Source of the DNA: UKL13-2 sp043744255
GTDB taxonomy: Bacteria; Pseudomonadota; Gammaproteobacteria; Burkholderiales; Usitatibacteraceae
Reading direction: 5' to 3'
Assembly (NCBI GenBank): GCA_043744255.1
Contig: JAYTVA010000049.1
Coordinates: 22,252 to 86,251 of the forward strand
DNA length: 64,000 nt
Part shown: positions 61,956 through 64,000 of the stretch, one piece after another
Layout: each line of letters begins with the position of its first letter
Numbering within the stretch: position 1 is the stretch's first letter
Program-made: the position numbers and the translations under genes
Notes under the pieces: generated by a model
What the model saw: the letters and a program-made list of their open reading frames with translations, nothing else
The model's database searches: none
What the model was told of the DNA's origin: nothing

Positions 61956-62153
61956 ATGAACCCAACGCGCAAAACTGCTGCACCTGCCCATCAAGCCACG
62001 CCACCTGAAAGCTATGTTGTGCGCATTTACCGACGCGATGCGCGACAGCCGGGAAGACTCAGCGGCACGGTGGAAATCGTCGCCAATGGCAGCGAATTGA
62101 GCTTCGGCGGCCTGCGTGAACTGGCAAGGATTCTGGCATCAGGCCGCACTTGA
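61956..62153 (+). CDS. Small hypothetical protein
   Basis: 65 residues, charged, without membrane segments. The C-terminus ELSFGGLRELARIL is duplicated imperfectly just downstream in the same frame (EMSFAGLRELAWIP, 62160-62201) after its stop. No family recognised. It lies between the STAND-BTAD regulator and the haloperoxidase-like gene and may be co-transcribed with either. Confidence 0.45.
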   Translation: MNPTRKTAAPAHQATPPESYVVRIYRRDARQPGRLSGTVEIVANGSELSFGGLRELARILASGRT

Positions 62154-62268
62154 GAAATCGAAATGAGCTTCGCGGGTCTACGTGAACTGGCGTGGATTCC
62201 TGTTAACCGGCAACGCGGCGGTCCGCGGATTCCTACCTGAAAGTAAGGCTACATTTGAGGAGATCAAC

Positions 62269-63492
62269 ATGAAATTCGCACGCTCTCTCGCGTTACTCGT
62301 CTTCAGTCTGCCGCTGCTTTATGCCACCAAGTCCCATGCCGACGTTGTCACCGACTGGAATGCAACTGGCGTTGAAGCTGCTGTAGCAACGTTCATGGCA
62401 ACCGGCCAGCAGGCGCGCGTACTGGCGATGGCGCATGGCGCGATGTTTGATGTCGCCAACGCCGTAGGCAAACAATACAAGTTCTATCTCGGCGAATTGA
62501 GTGCCCCTGCCGGCGCATCAGTCGATGCGGCCATTGCCACCGCCGCGCATGGGGTATTGGTGGCGCAGTTGCCCCTGCAAAAGTCCCGTCTCGATGCGGC
62601 GCTCGCTGCTTCGCTTGCCAAGATTCCTGAAAGTCAGGCGCGCTCCGATGGCATCGATTTGGGCCGACGCGCCGCGGAACGCATGTTGGCCGCCCGCCAG
62701 AGCGACGGCTCCAGTGCTTCTGTGAGTTATGTGCCTGGCAGCGGGGCATCGGACTGGCGGCCCACACCGCCTGCCTTTGCAGCGGCGGCGTTACCACAAT
62801 GGGGCTCGGTCAAACTTTTTTTACTCACGAGCGCCGATCAATTCAAACCCGCTGGCATGCCGGCGGTGAGCAGTGCAGCCTATGCCAAAGACATTGCCGA
62901 GATTCGGCGCGTCGGCGGGCGCACCAGTTCCGAACGCACGCCCGAGCAAACTGAGGGTGCGATCTATTGGACTGTGTCAACCGGCACGCCATACAACGCC
63001 GTCGCTCGCAGCAACGCGCTCGCCCGTAATCGCAGCGTACTCGAGAACGCACGGCTGTTTGCCATGCTTAACATGGCAGCCGCGGACTCCCAGTTTGTCG
63101 CCTGGCGAATCAAGTACACGCAGAATGTATTGCGACCCGTGCAGGCGATTCGTGAAGCCGAAAAATTGGGCAACGCGGGGATCAGCGCCGACGCGACGTG
63201 GGAAGCGCTTCTCGATACACCCCCACATCCGGATTATCTTTCGGGGCACGCCACGTACGCTGGTGCCGCCAGCGCCGTGTTGCGTTCGCTGCTTGGCGAG
63301 GTCATCAACGGACAGCACACCAATCTCGTCAAACGCCGTTGGGACACTGCCAGCGCGATGGAGAAGGACGTGGAAAATGCCCGTGTCTGGGGTGGCATCC
63401 ATACCCGTACAGCTGACGAGCATTCCAGCGCAATAGGCCGGCAAATTGCCGAATATTGTTTGCGCACTGCGATGCAACCGTTGACACGTTGA
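62269..63492 (+). CDS. Exported vanadium-dependent haloperoxidase-like / PAP2-type phosphatase
   Basis: 407 residues from the ATG after GAGGAG; an upstream ATG in frame lacks a ribosome-binding site. Signal peptide (residues 1-24, ending SHA). The vanadium-haloperoxidase/PAP2 active-site motifs are visible: SGH at residues 325-327 (PHPDYLSGHATYAGA) and WGGIH with His378 and Arg380 (ARVWGGIHTRTA). Together with a positively charged first motif these coordinate vanadate or phosphate. Periplasmic. Haloperoxidase activity is not guaranteed because acid phosphatases share the site. Neighbouring STAND-BTAD regulator suggests regulated expression. Confidence 0.8.
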   Translation: MKFARSLALLVFSLPLLYATKSHADVVTDWNATGVEAAVATFMATGQQARVLAMAHGAMFDVANAVGKQYKFYLGELSAPAGASVDAAIATAAHGVLVAQLPLQKSRLDAALAASLAKIPESQARSDGIDLGRRAAERMLAARQSDGSSASVSYVPGSGASDWRPTPPAFAAAALPQWGSVKLFLLTSADQFKPAGMPAVSSAAYAKDIAEIRRVGGRTSSERTPEQTEGAIYWTVSTGTPYNAVARSNALARNRSVLENARLFAMLNMAAADSQFVAWRIKYTQNVLRPVQAIREAEKLGNAGISADATWEALLDTPPHPDYLSGHATYAGAASAVLRSLLGEVINGQHTNLVKRRWDTASAMEKDVENARVWGGIHTRTADEHSSAIGRQIAEYCLRTAMQPLTR

Positions 63493-63589
63493 GATGAGCA
63501 GAGCTGGATAGGTGCGCGGATCGTTTGAAACGACGCCTTGGGAAGGGGAGTAGCGTCGACCTTCCGTATCGTGAGGAACGGAAAAGTTC

Positions 63590-64000
63590 ATGGATTACGC
63601 ATTTAGTCGGATACAAATTTTTGTTCGGCTGGTTGCGCCGGTGCTATTGGTGTGGTTTTTGCCTGCAGCCGCCATTGCAGGCACATCGACCATCGTCGAC
63701 ACAGACTACGTCCTCAACGCGCAAAAGCGCAACGCCATCATCTGGGACACCCGTAGCGCCGCGCTCTACAAGCAGGGCCACATCCCTGCTGCCGTCAACA
63801 TCGGCGATATAGGCCACGAACTGCGGGACGAGGAGTATAGGAATTCAAAACGCCCTTTTTCAAGGTTCTTGAATGTATCTGATGCATCTCAAGCGGTCAA
63901 ACGCGAGTCTTATCCAATGAGGTTTGATACCGAAACCGAATTCGTGATTCCAACGAGGTTTGATACCGAATTTGGACGAAAGGCAGTTTATAGAGGGGTT
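63590..64000 (+). CDS. Rhodanese-like exported protein, similarity lost after the first 80 residues (runs off window)
   Basis: The frame from the ATG at 63590 has a signal peptide (residues 1-31) and starts a rhodanese domain: VLNAQKRNAIIWDTRSAALY and KQGHIPAAVNIGDIGHELRD. From about position 63835 the encoded sequence (RNSKRPFSRFLNVSDASQAV) no longer looks like a sulfurtransferase, the DNA becomes visibly AT-richer, and a 22-bp direct repeat with one mismatch appears (63913-63934 and 63949-63970). The frame stays open to the edge. Inserted DNA or recombination is likely. The thiosulfate-binding catalytic cysteine would be beyond this point. Confidence 0.55.
   Translation, partial: MDYAFSRIQIFVRLVAPVLLVWFLPAAAIAGTSTIVDTDYVLNAQKRNAIIWDTRSAALYKQGHIPAAVNIGDIGHELRDEEYRNSKRPFSRFLNVSDASQAVKRESYPMRFDTETEFVIPTRFDTEFGRKAVYRGV

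Noticed and set aside
63913..63970. CRISPR-like repeats at the window edge
   Set aside because: Only two 22-bp copies with a 14-nt gap are visible, which is too short for a spacer; reported instead as a direct repeat.

Overview
The window is GC-rich chromosomal DNA from a Gram-negative proteobacterium, most likely a betaproteobacterium (Burkholderiales-like). This rests on gene content only: lipoprotein signals, many periplasmic c-type cytochromes, a PilP-like pilus protein, the AguA/AguB pair, 3-hydroxybutyrate dehydrogenase, and RAYT/REP elements. No rRNA, tRNA or CRISPR array was seen.

Layout. 1-9.7 kb: the end of a secreted hydrolase-like gene, then a tight five-gene operon of four di-haem c-type cytochromes of the RoxA / di-haem peroxidase type and one lipoprotein. 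9.8-13.6 kb (minus): a uracil-DNA-glycosylase-like protein, then an amidohydrolase coupled to a mono-haem cytochrome. 14-17.5 kb: small secreted proteins (TonB C-terminal-like, ABM monooxygenase, CzcE-like). 17.6-24.6 kb: a winged-helix STAND regulator, three membrane proteins, an ECF sigma / anti-sigma / COG4315 lipoprotein operon, a GlsB/YeaQ membrane protein, a helix-hairpin-helix protein and a glyoxalase-fold protein.

24.8-33.2 kb holds the most striking unit: a five-gene operon built around a 1218-residue tubulin/FtsZ-superfamily protein with a C-terminal GYF_2-like domain. Its partners are a vWA-like exported membrane protein, a three-helix membrane protein, a zinc-ribbon membrane protein and an unrecognised 496-residue soluble protein. 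This looks like a membrane-associated cytoskeletal or remodelling system.

33-55.7 kb is mostly housekeeping and accessory genes: DUF4287/DUF5655-like, a GSGD-repeat beta-helix protein, a WWAGD-repeat protein, BdhA, a GHL10 glycosidase, a J-domain protein, DUF2145, D-aminoacylase, AguA/AguB, TrhO, an RluA-type pseudouridine synthase, an L,D-transpeptidase, a PilQ-N/PilP-like protein, a LysM-FecR protein and a GMC oxidoreductase. Several REP/MITE-like repeats and a RAYT transposase broken before its catalytic tyrosine lie between them.

55.8-58.4 kb is a scar region: an IS4-family element with a frameshifted transposase, an IS30-family 3' remnant and an orphan C-terminal fragment of glutaminyl-tRNA synthetase. 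58.7-64 kb: a large STAND-BTAD transcription factor, a small protein, a vanadium-haloperoxidase-like exported protein and the start of a rhodanese-like protein whose family similarity stops abruptly near the window edge.
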